Virus record (IMG/VR): IMGVR_UViG_3300006737_000029 | Span: 1-64,000 of that record | Origin: a virus | Direction: 5' to 3' (one strand) | DNA: 64,000 nt | Shown: in pieces, positions 15,607-23,820 of the stretch | Layout: each line of letters opens with the position of its first letter | How positions within the stretch are numbered: the first letter of the stretch is position 1 | Notes under the pieces: generated by a model | Told to the model about the DNA's origin: nothing | Seen by the model: only the letters and a program-made list of their open reading frames with translations | Database searches by the model: none | Made by a program: the position numbers and the translations under genes

Positions 15607-16872
15607 TTACTTAAGTGTCATTTTAATAATTTCCGGATTCATCATAAACTTATTAAACTTCTGCTTGTTACCATTAAAGATAGTTCTAACAACTAAATAC
15701 TTAAGATCATTAGAAAAGTAATCTTTAGTACACAATTTTAATAGTCTATCAGTAATCTTCTGATTAACTGTATTCTCCTTAGAGTATACAACAGCATAGT
15801 TAGCAAGTCTTGTTGCTAATGTTGAAGCAATGTCTGCACGGTAAGTATCTTCTTTACCAACACAACTGCTCAACTCTCCTACTATGTATGCCTCATTCTC
15901 ATGAGTTAACAAGTCTTTTGGTGTAACTAACTTGTCTAACTTATTGTTAATGAATATTGTAAACATAGAAGCAAACTCCTCACCTACACTACCTTCACCA
16001 ATCATTTGGATTAATGGTAGGTTTTCATCAAAGTTATCAAAGCTAGATATAGCATTAAAGAATGTTGATATAGATCTAGCATTAGTCTCTTGAGTTACTA
16101 ACTCAGGATGCATTAATAAGAAGTTAATACATCTAGTGTCTATACCTTCTTCTTCTGCCCAACGAGCCCATACATCTACATCAAACTTTAGATTAGCTGT
16201 AATGTATCTTGTCTTCTGTGCTGAGTCAATACTATTAACCATGTAATCACCGTTATCAGGATTAGCTGTCAAGATGATGTGCCAATCTTCTGGTAAAGTC
16301 CATGAGATGTAAGTCTGACGGTCTACTAACTCCATAACTGCTTGGATGAATCTTGTATCTGCACGATTCCAGTCATCAAGTAAAAGGATACCACCTTTCT
16401 TTCTTCCTGCTATCCATTCAGGTGCACAGTAAGACATACGGTTTGCACCGGTCATCTTCCATCCACTCTTAAGATATTCAGATACAGCTAACTCATCAAC
16501 CCACTGACCAACTTTCTTAGTAGTAGTTTTATTTGCTAGCTTAAGTAGATCATCAGTTGCAGCGCCAGTTCTACCATAGTTTACATCATCACCCTTAACA
16601 GGTACTTGCTTCTCTTTATACATTTGGAATTGTCTAGTAGGAAAACCTACAAGGTCACCCAACTCTTCTATCTGTGCTAAGTTTAACTTAACAAAATCTA
16701 GATCATGTTCCTTAGCCATATCCATGATAGATGTTGTCTTACCAATACCGGACTCACCAACAACTTCAATTGCTACTGGTTTCTTTCCTTGCTTCTGTAA
16801 GAATCTGTTATTATCTACTACGTGATTTACAAATCCTTTTAGTTCATCAATGTTTAAATTTACTTGTGCCAT
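15607..16872 (-). CDS. MoxR/CobS-type AAA+ ATPase
   Basis: A 421-residue ATPase: Walker A GESGIGKTT (residues 39-47), Walker B GGILLLDDWNRAD near residue 170, sensor-like HIILTANPDNG, and an Arg-containing SAQKTRYI segment. This is the MoxR/CobS branch, whose members remodel proteins together with VWA partners, insert metals or assemble complexes. The next gene upstream (16881-18062) encodes just such a VWA partner. In phages the pair has been seen repeatedly but its substrate is unknown. Cytoplasmic, no signal peptide. Confidence 0.8.
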   Translation of the reverse strand: MAQVNLNIDELKGFVNHVVDNNRFLQKQGKKPVAIEVVGESGIGKTTSIMDMAKEHDLDFVKLNLAQIEELGDLVGFPTRQFQMYKEKQVPVKGDDVNYGRTGAATDDLLKLANKTTTKKVGQWVDELAVSEYLKSGWKMTGANRMSYCAPEWIAGRKKGGILLLDDWNRADTRFIQAVMELVDRQTYISWTLPEDWHIILTANPDNGDYMVNSIDSAQKTRYITANLKFDVDVWARWAEEEGIDTRCINFLLMHPELVTQETNARSISTFFNAISSFDNFDENLPLIQMIGEGSVGEEFASMFTIFINNKLDKLVTPKDLLTHENEAYIVGELSSCVGKEDTYRADIASTLATRLANYAVVYSKENTVNQKITDRLLKLCTKDYFSNDLKYLVVRTIFNGNKQKFNKFMMNPEIIKMTLK

Positions 16873-16880
16873 AATTTCTT

Positions 16881-18062
16881 TTATTTATTAATTTGAATTT
16901 TGAGTCCTGGTAAGTCTTCATTTATACTACAACGAGAACTGTGTACCCAAAGAGCATTCTTTGGACAGTCTTCTGGAGTATATGCTTCACCATCTGTTAA
17001 ATATATTAGAGCAGTGTAATGCCCCTTTTCATTGTAATGATCTATTACAGGTTGGAAGCTTGTGCCTCCTCTACCTTTGATCTCCCAATCCTTTCTTGGA
17101 TTGAATTCCTCTACGGAATTTATACTTGTGTCACACTGTACTACTGTAATTTTGTGACCCGTTTTATGCATGTGTGTAAGCTCATTCATGAACTCTTTAA
17201 GTTCATCATTAGATACAGATCCGCTTGTGTCAACACCAACACAGATATGATTCTTGTATTTAATCTTAAGCCCTGGACTACCAGTATACCTTTTATTATA
17301 TTTACGCCTAAGTTTCTTAGTGTATATAATACTAGAATTACCAACAAATCTTCTTAAGTATTGCTTCCACGGAAATGCTGGTTGTTCTATTTCATTTAAC
17401 TTCCTTATTATCTCTGCTAATTCACCAGGTATTGAACCACATCTTTTTTCAGTAGCTTCAGCAGTTTCTTTTAACTGATGTTCAATTTGTTTTTGAACTA
17501 ACTTCTTATCAGCTTCAGATAATTCTTCAAACTCATCCCATGTAGGATGACAATAAGGACTAGCCCCATCCATATTACCTAATATGTTATCTAGTGTAGG
17601 AGACGTACCATCTTGTTGTGCTCCCTTTAGAAGATCATAATACACCTTAGTACCTGCTCTTGTTGGAAGATTTAATTCAGAAAATGTTTCTAATGTTAGA
17701 CCACCTTCTGGAAGATAATCATGATCAATATACTGATTGATCTCTATGTCTGCGGCTACATTAAACAATCTCATATCATCAAACTTATCTCTTATTAACA
17801 AATGCCCAAAAGACACATGTAATATCTCATGCTTTAATAAACCAATCTGTTGTTTTTCATTTAGTCCATCAAAGAATTCTGGATTAATTGCTAGCTGCAC
17901 ACCCATTCCATTCTTGCTCACACCTGCAGTGGGCAAATCATTTCTATATTTCTTGTTCATTCCAACGAGAAACAAACCATAGAATGGTTCCTTAAACATC
18001 AGTGACTTACAAGCTTTAGATACTTTATCTACTATTTTTTGTATGTTAATAGTTGTATTCAT
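16881..18062 (-). CDS. VWA protein fused to HExxH metallopeptidase-like domain (DUF2201 type)
   Basis: A 393-residue protein. The N-terminal half carries LLKHEILHVSFGHLL, with His78-Glu79 and His82 as an HExxH zinc site and Asp/Glu further on. The C-terminal half is a VWA domain with a complete MIDAS: DTSGS at 278-282, GRGGTSF and YLTDGEA. This domain order matches the DUF2201 / VWA-like family that pairs with MoxR ATPases. The two genes are adjacent and co-directional. A plausible job is ATP-driven remodelling or proteolysis of host or phage protein. Whether the peptidase site is active is not known. Confidence 0.75.
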   Translation of the reverse strand: MNTTINIQKIVDKVSKACKSLMFKEPFYGLFLVGMNKKYRNDLPTAGVSKNGMGVQLAINPEFFDGLNEKQQIGLLKHEILHVSFGHLLIRDKFDDMRLFNVAADIEINQYIDHDYLPEGGLTLETFSELNLPTRAGTKVYYDLLKGAQQDGTSPTLDNILGNMDGASPYCHPTWDEFEELSEADKKLVQKQIEHQLKETAEATEKRCGSIPGELAEIIRKLNEIEQPAFPWKQYLRRFVGNSSIIYTKKLRRKYNKRYTGSPGLKIKYKNHICVGVDTSGSVSNDELKEFMNELTHMHKTGHKITVVQCDTSINSVEEFNPRKDWEIKGRGGTSFQPVIDHYNEKGHYTALIYLTDGEAYTPEDCPKNALWVHSSRCSINEDLPGLKIQINK

Positions 18063-18342
18063 CTTTTAGTCTTTCAAATATTAAACGTTCATTATTATTA
18101 TTTACTAATTTTTCAAAGTGATTTAACCTAAATCTCCAGTTGTACTTGATCTCATCAAATCCAATACCCTTCATAAAGTCTATTCTCTTGGTTCCACCAA
18201 AAGATTTAATCATTAGTAAATCCAGGACATGTGTCCTATTGTGATTTTTATATAATTCTAAACCCATAAAAAAATCCTCCGGGTTGGAGGATCTCATCAT
18301 TTCTATAAGCTTATCATATACTTCTACATTTAGCTCGGCCAT
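18046..18342 (-). CDS. Unknown helical protein sharing the module of 13286 and 14538
   Basis: A 98-residue all-helical protein, LNVEVYDKLIEMMRSSNPED then GLELYKNHNR and a run ending WRFRLNHFEKLV. Its opening half aligns by eye with the C-terminal helical module of the two larger unknown genes that lie on the other side of the MoxR-VWA pair. It may be a stand-alone version that binds the same partner. It overlaps the VWA gene by 17 bases. Confidence 0.5.
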   Translation of the reverse strand: MAELNVEVYDKLIEMMRSSNPEDFFMGLELYKNHNRTHVLDLLMIKSFGGTKRIDFMKGIGFDEIKYNWRFRLNHFEKLVNNNNERLIFERLKDEYNY

Positions 18343-18357
18343 ATTACTATTATATTA

Positions 18358-18747
18358 TCATTCATCTTTTAATTTATTTAACTGTTCTTCAATTTCAATC
18401 CAGACCCCTGGATTTTCTTTATCATATTCATATGTTTCAAACTTTGGTATTATAAATTCACAGTTATCATCTTCAATCCAATCATGTTTAACCATATCAT
18501 CTTGTACAGTTTGACATGGATTAATGTAATCAAACTTATGGCGGCTACCCCTAACAAACTTAAAGGTTATAGTAAGAGGGAATTCATACTTAGCAATCTC
18601 ATATTTAAACTGAGGTGCTATTCTTATATAATCTCCTTTAGTGTCTGTTCTATACTTCATAACAGTTTTACTTGCTATAAAGTATTTTCCTGTCCACCTT
18701 CTACTATTCTTTGAGCTTGGTACATTACCCGGTATCCACCATTTCAT
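18358..18747 (-). CDS. RusA-like Holliday junction resolvase
   Basis: A 129-residue protein matching the RusA family: GNVPSSKNSRRW at residues 7-18, then FKFVRGSRHKFDYINPCQTV and DDMVKHDWIEDDN, which hold the conserved Asp residues that bind magnesium. RusA-type enzymes cut four-way DNA junctions and help prepare branched DNA for packaging. It overlaps the primase stop and lies next to the helicase and primase, consistent with a replication-recombination role. Confidence 0.75.
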   Translation of the reverse strand: MKWWIPGNVPSSKNSRRWTGKYFIASKTVMKYRTDTKGDYIRIAPQFKYEIAKYEFPLTITFKFVRGSRHKFDYINPCQTVQDDMVKHDWIEDDNCEFIIPKFETYEYDKENPGVWIEIEEQLNKLKDE

Positions 18748-19718
18748 ATGCTTGATTTTATTAAGTTAAACAACTTAGGCTTAACTGCTTCGGCCCCATA
18801 CTTTTTAACTGCATCTGATATATCTTTTTCAGATTTAATATATATACCATCTATATTATATACACGTTTGTATGTCTCCATTGCAGTGTGACCTGCTTCA
18901 TCATTATCAAACAAAGATAATACTTTTTTATAATTCTGCTTAAGATTATGAATGATATGTGGCTTGATGATAGTGTTCTCACTATGTGGAGCTATAAACT
19001 CTAGATTAAAACCAAAAGAACTAAGACACATTCCATCCTTAAGAGATGACACTATGACTAAGTAATCTTTCTTATAAGTTAATTGGTCAAGTCCTTGAAG
19101 ATGTTCTAACACTTTGGTAAATTTATTTTTCTTGCTATGAGGTTGATATATCTTATAGCATTTACTTGACGTGTCAAAGTATCCATAGATCCCTTGCTTT
19201 TGTATCTTGATTTTTTCAATACCTGATTCAGAATCTTTTACCATAGTAAAATAATCTAATGGTAGTACTAAATGTTTAGCTAACATTGATGCACCTATAT
19301 TAAACTGTAACCAAAACTCTGCGTCTTGATCATTCCAGTCTCTTGTTATTGTAGCATCTAATTTAAATTTTGGAGCAGGTACAAATTCTTCTGAATCAAA
19401 TATACCACCATCCATTACCCATTTATTATAGTCTTCAACTATTCTAAACAAAGCCTTGGAATAATTCAGGTCAAATAATTCTTGTACTAGATCAACTTTA
19501 CTTCCTTGTTTACCTGTAGAAAAATCTTTAAACTTATATTCATTCTTATATGGACATAAATAGATACACATACTTGGAGTACGTTCATTAGGATTAAACA
19601 CAGACTTAATCTTTAAATCCTGACCGGCTAACCTTTCAGGTAAAGTTAAGTAGTATTCAAATACCCATGCACTATTCACATCATTTTTATTATCAGCAAA
19701 TCCTTTTGTAGTAAACAT
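18744..19718 (-). CDS. DnaG-like primase (Toprim domain)
   Basis: A 324-residue protein. The N-terminal part resembles the zinc-domain region of phage primases (FNPNERTPSMCIYLCP) but lacks a full Cys set. The C-terminal Toprim domain shows VIVSSLKDGM and LSLFDNDEAG, with the Asp-x-Asp pair for metal; the first Glu is replaced by a Ser-Leu-Lys-Asp version common in phages. It would lay RNA primers for the family B polymerase. It overlaps the resolvase gene by four bases. Confidence 0.75.
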   Translation of the reverse strand: MFTTKGFADNKNDVNSAWVFEYYLTLPERLAGQDLKIKSVFNPNERTPSMCIYLCPYKNEYKFKDFSTGKQGSKVDLVQELFDLNYSKALFRIVEDYNKWVMDGGIFDSEEFVPAPKFKLDATITRDWNDQDAEFWLQFNIGASMLAKHLVLPLDYFTMVKDSESGIEKIKIQKQGIYGYFDTSSKCYKIYQPHSKKNKFTKVLEHLQGLDQLTYKKDYLVIVSSLKDGMCLSSFGFNLEFIAPHSENTIIKPHIIHNLKQNYKKVLSLFDNDEAGHTAMETYKRVYNIDGIYIKSEKDISDAVKKYGAEAVKPKLFNLIKSSI

Positions 19719-19733
19719 AGTATTAATATTAAA

Positions 19734-19801
19734 AAGTTAGGGGGCTGTGATCACAAATAGATCCCCATTTAATTTTCCTCTGATGGAAAAACCCCTTACT
19801 T
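19734..19801 (-). terminator. Inverted repeat with terminator character and TGTGATCACA palindrome
   Basis: AAGTTAGGGG pairs with CCCCTTACTT (one mismatch) across about 48 bases, followed on the minus strand by CTTTTTAAT. Inside is TGTGATCACA (19746-19755), a perfect palindrome. It lies between the ssDNA-binding candidate and the primase. It may be a weak terminator, a protein-binding site, or both. Confidence 0.45.
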
Positions 19802-19811
19802 TTATTGTTTA

Positions 19812-20501
19812 TTAAAGATCAAAGTCAGATCCTGCAGAACCATTCATAGCTGGTTCAAAGTTACTATTAGATGATGGAGCAGATCCTCCGTCTTTCTTAA
19901 CTAACTTACGTACATGAACTTTCTCATCAAAAGAAATTAATCTACTGTTGTTAATCTCAACATCAGTTGACTCAGCAGGGATACCATCCTTTGATAACTT
20001 AGGTAAATATAAATCATTGTTTATATAACCTTCTTTGTTCTCCCATTCTCTTGATCCTAAGCATACATTAAAGAATGTACCTGAGAATAATTTGCTTGCT
20101 GCAGATACAAAGTCCTCAATTGTTTGAGCTTCTACTGCATCTAGTTCACTTCTCTTGTTCATTACTTCACTTAAGAAAATCATAGACTTAAGAACTTCTT
20201 GATCTCTATCAATCTCTCTACCACTTGGTAAAGTTGTAGACTTATATGGATAAGGAGTCATTCTAACTCTACCAATTTGTCCTTCATATCTACCTGCAGA
20301 CTCATTATCTTTATCTCTAAAGAATCCTTCAAAGTCTCCACTAACTGGTTCAGTTTCTACATGTAGCATTACATTGTATGCTTCAGAGTCATAAGGAGTT
20401 TGCTCAAATGTTATTGAGTTTATTCTTACTACGTTATTTCCTGGTCCCATTAAAGGTCTTACTTTACCGGCACCTACTTGCATGTCTTTTGTATTTAACA
20501 T
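19812..20501 (-). CDS. Candidate single-stranded DNA-binding protein
   Basis: A 229-residue protein. It has a beta-rich body (VVRINSITFEQTPYDSEAYN, VMLHVETEP) and a Gly/Ser/Asn-rich linker ending in an acidic tip GSAGSDFDL, the tail style of SSB proteins. No OB-fold motif can be confirmed by eye. It is transcribed right after the Sak4-like ATPase, and Sak4 annealases are known to depend on an SSB, which supports the guess. A structural alternative is a phage-specific recombination protein. Confidence 0.4.
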   Translation of the reverse strand: MLNTKDMQVGAGKVRPLMGPGNNVVRINSITFEQTPYDSEAYNVMLHVETEPVSGDFEGFFRDKDNESAGRYEGQIGRVRMTPYPYKSTTLPSGREIDRDQEVLKSMIFLSEVMNKRSELDAVEAQTIEDFVSAASKLFSGTFFNVCLGSREWENKEGYINNDLYLPKLSKDGIPAESTDVEINNSRLISFDEKVHVRKLVKKDGGSAPSSNSNFEPAMNGSAGSDFDL

Positions 20502-20525
20502 CTTTTCTTTTTTTAAAATTAATAA

Positions 20526-21206
20526 TTATTTTTCATACTCTGCTATACAGTCTTTAACTAACTGTAGATCATTTTCTATAAAGGAATCTTTAAACATTCC
20601 CATTGGAGATTTACATGTGTTCTCTCCATTATTTACGGTATCAAATCCATACTCTAAACCATCTTCATCTTTCTTAACACGGCCAAATAGAACTATAGAA
20701 AATAAACCTTCTAACGTTAAGGTGTTGTCAATCATCTTACCAATTGTTTTAGCCTTAACTTTTCTGTGTCCATTAACATCTGTTGAATCCTCTGAGTGAG
20801 TTAAGAAAAAGATAGTTAAGTCATCTCTCATATCTTTAGGCATCTTAGCAACCTGTGCTAAGTTAGCTGCAATCTGAGTAAACTTATCATAACCTTTCTC
20901 ATTGGCTCTGTCAAAGTATTCAAAGCTGGACATATACTGCCAGTCATCAACAACTAATGTCTTGATGTTAGGCATTTTATCATTAACATGATTCATTGCT
21001 TTAATAATACCAGCCGCTGAAGATGCTGAAGTCATATTACCTTTTGGATTATCTTTAGAAATGTTTTTGTAATTTCCTTTCCAACCTTTAAACGGTAGTG
21101 GTTTATTAGCAATGTTAATAATGAAAGTCTCTTTTGGATCTAATTTTCTGATTGAGGTAGACTTTCCTGTACCTGAATCTGCAATAACTAATACGCTTTG
21201 TGCCAT
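20526..21206 (-). CDS. RecA-like/AAA ATPase, Sak4-type recombinase candidate
   Basis: A 226-residue ATPase: ADSGTGKSTS at residues 9-18 (Walker A with Ala in place of the first Gly), LVVDDWQYMSS as Walker B, and IFFLTHSEDSTDVNG as the sensor strand. Size and order fit Sak4-type phage annealases and the AAA_24 group. Such proteins promote single-strand annealing recombination, usually with an SSB. The ssDNA-binding candidate is the very next gene. It starts right after the stop of 21207-21716. Confidence 0.65.
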   Translation of the reverse strand: MAQSVLVIADSGTGKSTSIRKLDPKETFIINIANKPLPFKGWKGNYKNISKDNPKGNMTSASSAAGIIKAMNHVNDKMPNIKTLVVDDWQYMSSFEYFDRANEKGYDKFTQIAANLAQVAKMPKDMRDDLTIFFLTHSEDSTDVNGHRKVKAKTIGKMIDNTLTLEGLFSIVLFGRVKKDEDGLEYGFDTVNNGENTCKSPMGMFKDSFIENDLQLVKDCIAEYEK

Positions 21207-21716
21207 TTATTTACTTAATTTTTGGTTAATACTTAATAGTGCTTTTTCTATTCCTTTTAATACATCTACAATGTCTCTCTCTGACTCAGGATTTTTTATA
21301 TTAATATCCCGTGTTGTTAAGTTAGTCACTGCTTCTTCTAATGTTTCTTCCTTATTAGATCTAGAATTTATATCATTGATTACTTTTAATTCACCAATAG
21401 GAATGATATGTCTTTCATGTCCTGACTTTGATGTAACTAATTCATACTCTTCAGCCCAATGAGGATTGTGTTTTAATAAATACAATGTTCTCTTTAGATC
21501 TTCAGACTCATAAGCAATGCTTACAAATTCAGTATATATATCTTCCCCCTTTTGTAATTCACTAGGGAAAAATGATACATGCTTTTCATCCTTACCAGGT
21601 GGCCTGTATGCCATCTTAGGAATATATAATGGATGTTGTAACTTCTTACCTTCAAAATAAGGCTTATGTTCTTCATACAACTCCAATACTTTTTTCTTTC
21701 TTTCAGCTGGTGTCAT
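21207..21716 (-). CDS. Unknown 169-residue protein
   Basis: A soluble, charged, mostly helical protein with RPPGKDEKHVSFFPSELQKG in the middle and a coiled-coil-like end (LKGIEKALLSINQKLSK). It lies between the DnaB-like helicase and the Sak4-like ATPase. No motif recognised. A replisome accessory role is possible from position only. Confidence 0.5.
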   Translation of the reverse strand: MTPAERKKKVLELYEEHKPYFEGKKLQHPLYIPKMAYRPPGKDEKHVSFFPSELQKGEDIYTEFVSIAYESEDLKRTLYLLKHNPHWAEEYELVTSKSGHERHIIPIGELKVINDINSRSNKEETLEEAVTNLTTRDINIKNPESERDIVDVLKGIEKALLSINQKLSK

Positions 21717-21731
21717 TTAATTAATTTTTAT

Positions 21732-22691
21732 TTATACTTGTCTACGTGGAGCTTGAGCTGGTGTGTCCATCTCTAAGATTTCCATTCTTTCAAATGCTGC
21801 TTTGAAGAATGACATACGTGCATCACCATTCCTTGCCTTAAGGAAATGTAATACTAAAGTTTTGTCATCATCAATAACATATCTATCTGGTCCATAATAT
21901 TTAATCTTCTGCTTAGCTGGCCGGTTAATACCTATTAAAGTATCAGCATGCTGTAGCATTGCATCAGATCCAAATATGTCTGACTCAAGAATATAGTTAC
22001 CATACTTACCATCAACGGCCCTATCTGGGTTATCAATGTTTCTATTAAGCTGAGACAGTGCTATAAATAAACACGGATATTCACGCTTAACTTGTGTAAA
22101 GAATTCACCTAATTCAAATAACATATCTAATCTATTGTTCTGATAAGGTGCTCTCTTAACTAGTATAGTATGGTCCAAAGTTATTATAGTCTTCTGTCCT
22201 TTATGTTCATTCATATACATGTCAACCTGCTCACGCATTTGATTAACAGTCATAGGTACTGATACTATATCTACAGGAAACTTAACTCTATCCTTAGCAT
22301 ATAGATGACATCTATTAAATGTTTCAGAATCTAATGTACTACCTGCACTACACAATTGTTTATATGTTTGACCAGTAAGTGATGAGAACTCTCTAATTGC
22401 TGAGGTTCTACCTACCATTTCAAACTGAAACTCTAATACTCTGAACTCATCCTCTGGATTAAGTATAAATGATTCTCTAATGATCTGATCTTTTATTAAT
22501 GTCTTACCTGAACCAGGTCTTCCACCAATAACAGTGAGTGTATTCCACTCTAATCCATCTGTTACAGCATCATTGAACTTAGGCCACGGTGTATATATGG
22601 ATTTCTCCTTGCCTGATTGTCTATCAAGCATATATCTAAGTGCTTCTTGGAAGGCGGTATGTTGGCCATTCCACATTGGTTTATTACTCAT
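21732..22691 (-). CDS. dnaB: DnaB-like replicative helicase (SF4)
   Basis: A 319-residue RecA-fold helicase: GGRPGSGKT Walker A (residues 56-64), IITLDHTILVK Walker B, IALSQLNR and a later GSDAMLQHADTLIGINR segment typical of DnaB motifs 3 and 4. It lacks the N-terminal helical domain of cellular DnaB, as many phage versions do. It would unwind the fork with the primase at 18744-19718. It overlaps the upstream gene by four bases. Confidence 0.78.
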   Translation of the reverse strand: MSNKPMWNGQHTAFQEALRYMLDRQSGKEKSIYTPWPKFNDAVTDGLEWNTLTVIGGRPGSGKTLIKDQIIRESFILNPEDEFRVLEFQFEMVGRTSAIREFSSLTGQTYKQLCSAGSTLDSETFNRCHLYAKDRVKFPVDIVSVPMTVNQMREQVDMYMNEHKGQKTIITLDHTILVKRAPYQNNRLDMLFELGEFFTQVKREYPCLFIALSQLNRNIDNPDRAVDGKYGNYILESDIFGSDAMLQHADTLIGINRPAKQKIKYYGPDRYVIDDDKTLVLHFLKARNGDARMSFFKAAFERMEILEMDTPAQAPRRQV

Positions 22692-23287
22692 ACAACGTTT
22701 TCACTAAAATGATTATTATCTTCTTCCTCTACTCCATCTCTGATCATATCACAATAGTCTGCAAGTTGTGATTGTTTAACCTTACTTTGATCTGCTTTGG
22801 ATATAAAGTATTGACTAGTCTGCATATAAAGATAATCTTTCTGTGCATACTCATTAACATATCTTCTTGTAGCATCAATAACTTCGTCCCATGTGTAGTC
22901 ATAGTTCTCAAAGAACCATCTAAAATTATTTATTAATGTCTTCACATTAACTCTGGCCGGTTTACCATGTGGTAATTTACCTGCAGGAAATAGTTCTCTA
23001 TACTCCTCAACCTTTTCTGTATACTCTTTACCCATTAGATGGATATTAGTTTTCTTTTTAGCTTTAGTAAAGTAAGCATCATATTTTACTATGATGTCTC
23101 TACCTTTCTTAGTAATGTCAACAGATTTACCTTGTTCATAATTAACAAACTTCTGTTCAACTAACCCTCTTATTTCTAGATGAGGGTTAATTGTTTCAAT
23201 ACTAGTACCATTATCAACTGCATAAAGAAGCAACAGCTGATTTGGTGTTAGCTTGTCTATTAACATTTCCTGTAGTAGTTCCCACAT
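22688..23287 (-). CDS. Unknown protein next to DnaB-like helicase (possible loader)
   Basis: A 199-residue, mostly helical protein. The first part (LTPNQLLLLYAVDNGTSIET) looks like a winged-helix, followed by NNFRWFFENYDYTWDEVIDA. It lies between the DnaA-domain gene, which it overlaps by 74 bases, and the DnaB-like helicase. That position and the DNA-binding-like start suggest a replication initiator or helicase loader. No ATPase motif is present. Confidence 0.5.
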   Translation of the reverse strand: MWELLQEMLIDKLTPNQLLLLYAVDNGTSIETINPHLEIRGLVEQKFVNYEQGKSVDITKKGRDIIVKYDAYFTKAKKKTNIHLMGKEYTEKVEEYRELFPAGKLPHGKPARVNVKTLINNFRWFFENYDYTWDEVIDATRRYVNEYAQKDYLYMQTSQYFISKADQSKVKQSQLADYCDMIRDGVEEEDNNHFSENVV

Positions 23288-23732
23288 ATTCTTTTATATA
23301 TTTTTTAAAGTGATTAAACATTGAGTTGAATTGTGAATCATTAATTTCTATGTAGTTTTCTATAGTTTTTATACTATGAATAACTGTAGCATGATTCTGT
23401 ATTAAGAACCTACCTATACCTATCTTACTGTATCCATACTTGTAAGCAACATAAGAGAATAACTGTTTCCAAGCTACTATTTCTTTTGTCTTTCTTTTAA
23501 CTCCTTGTAATGTTTTAAATTGTATTAATTCATCACAGTGAGTATGCATTGCAGGAATAAATAATAGTTCAATGTCTTTAAGAGTAAGTCTCTCAGTATC
23601 ATTTACATAAGATATTGTACTTTTAATTCCTCCAACTTGAATGTTGACAGGGTACTGATGTTTAGATTCAAATGTTTCTATAAAGTTGGCTACATCTTTA
23701 GCCATCTCTGGTGTCAAAATACTATTGTCCAT
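23214..23732 (-). CDS. DnaA domain IV-like DNA-binding protein
   Basis: A 172-residue protein; its C-terminal half reads KRKTKEIVAWKQLFSYVAYK and then GYSKIGIGRFLIQNHATVIH. This matches the DnaA signature region, in which the helix-turn-helix binds DnaA boxes (HATVIHSIKTI corresponds to DHTTVLHA). There is no ATPase domain. It is the first gene of the leftward replication block, directly after the divergent promoter, so it could recognise a phage or host origin or regulate the promoter. Confidence 0.65.
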   Translation of the reverse strand: MDNSILTPEMAKDVANFIETFESKHQYPVNIQVGGIKSTISYVNDTERLTLKDIELLFIPAMHTHCDELIQFKTLQGVKRKTKEIVAWKQLFSYVAYKYGYSKIGIGRFLIQNHATVIHSIKTIENYIEINDSQFNSMFNHFKKYIKEYVGTTTGNVNRQANTKSAVASLCS

Positions 23733-23750
23733 ATTGGTTTTTTTGGGTTA

Positions 23751-23764
23751 GCAAATATACAAAA
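23751..23764 (-). promoter_or_regulatory. Bacteroidota-type promoter for the leftward replication block
   Basis: Read on the minus strand this is TTTTGTATATTTGC, which contains the TAnnTTTG -7 box of Bacteroidota promoters. It lies 19 bases upstream of the DnaA-domain gene's ATG and is the outermost signal of the leftward block. Confidence 0.6.
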
Positions 23765-23793
23765 TTAATTGTATTTTATTTAGATTTTTTTCC

Positions 23794-23801
23794 TATATTT
23801 G
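23794..23801 (+). promoter_or_regulatory. Bacteroidota-type promoter for 23821-24339
   Basis: TATATTTG (TAnnTTTG) lies 19 bases before ATG 23821, with a TTG at 23769-23771 as a possible -33 box. It faces away from the leftward promoter at 23751-23764, so the 88-base gap is a divergent control region. Confidence 0.55.
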
Positions 23802-23820
23802 TACCATAAAATAATATATT

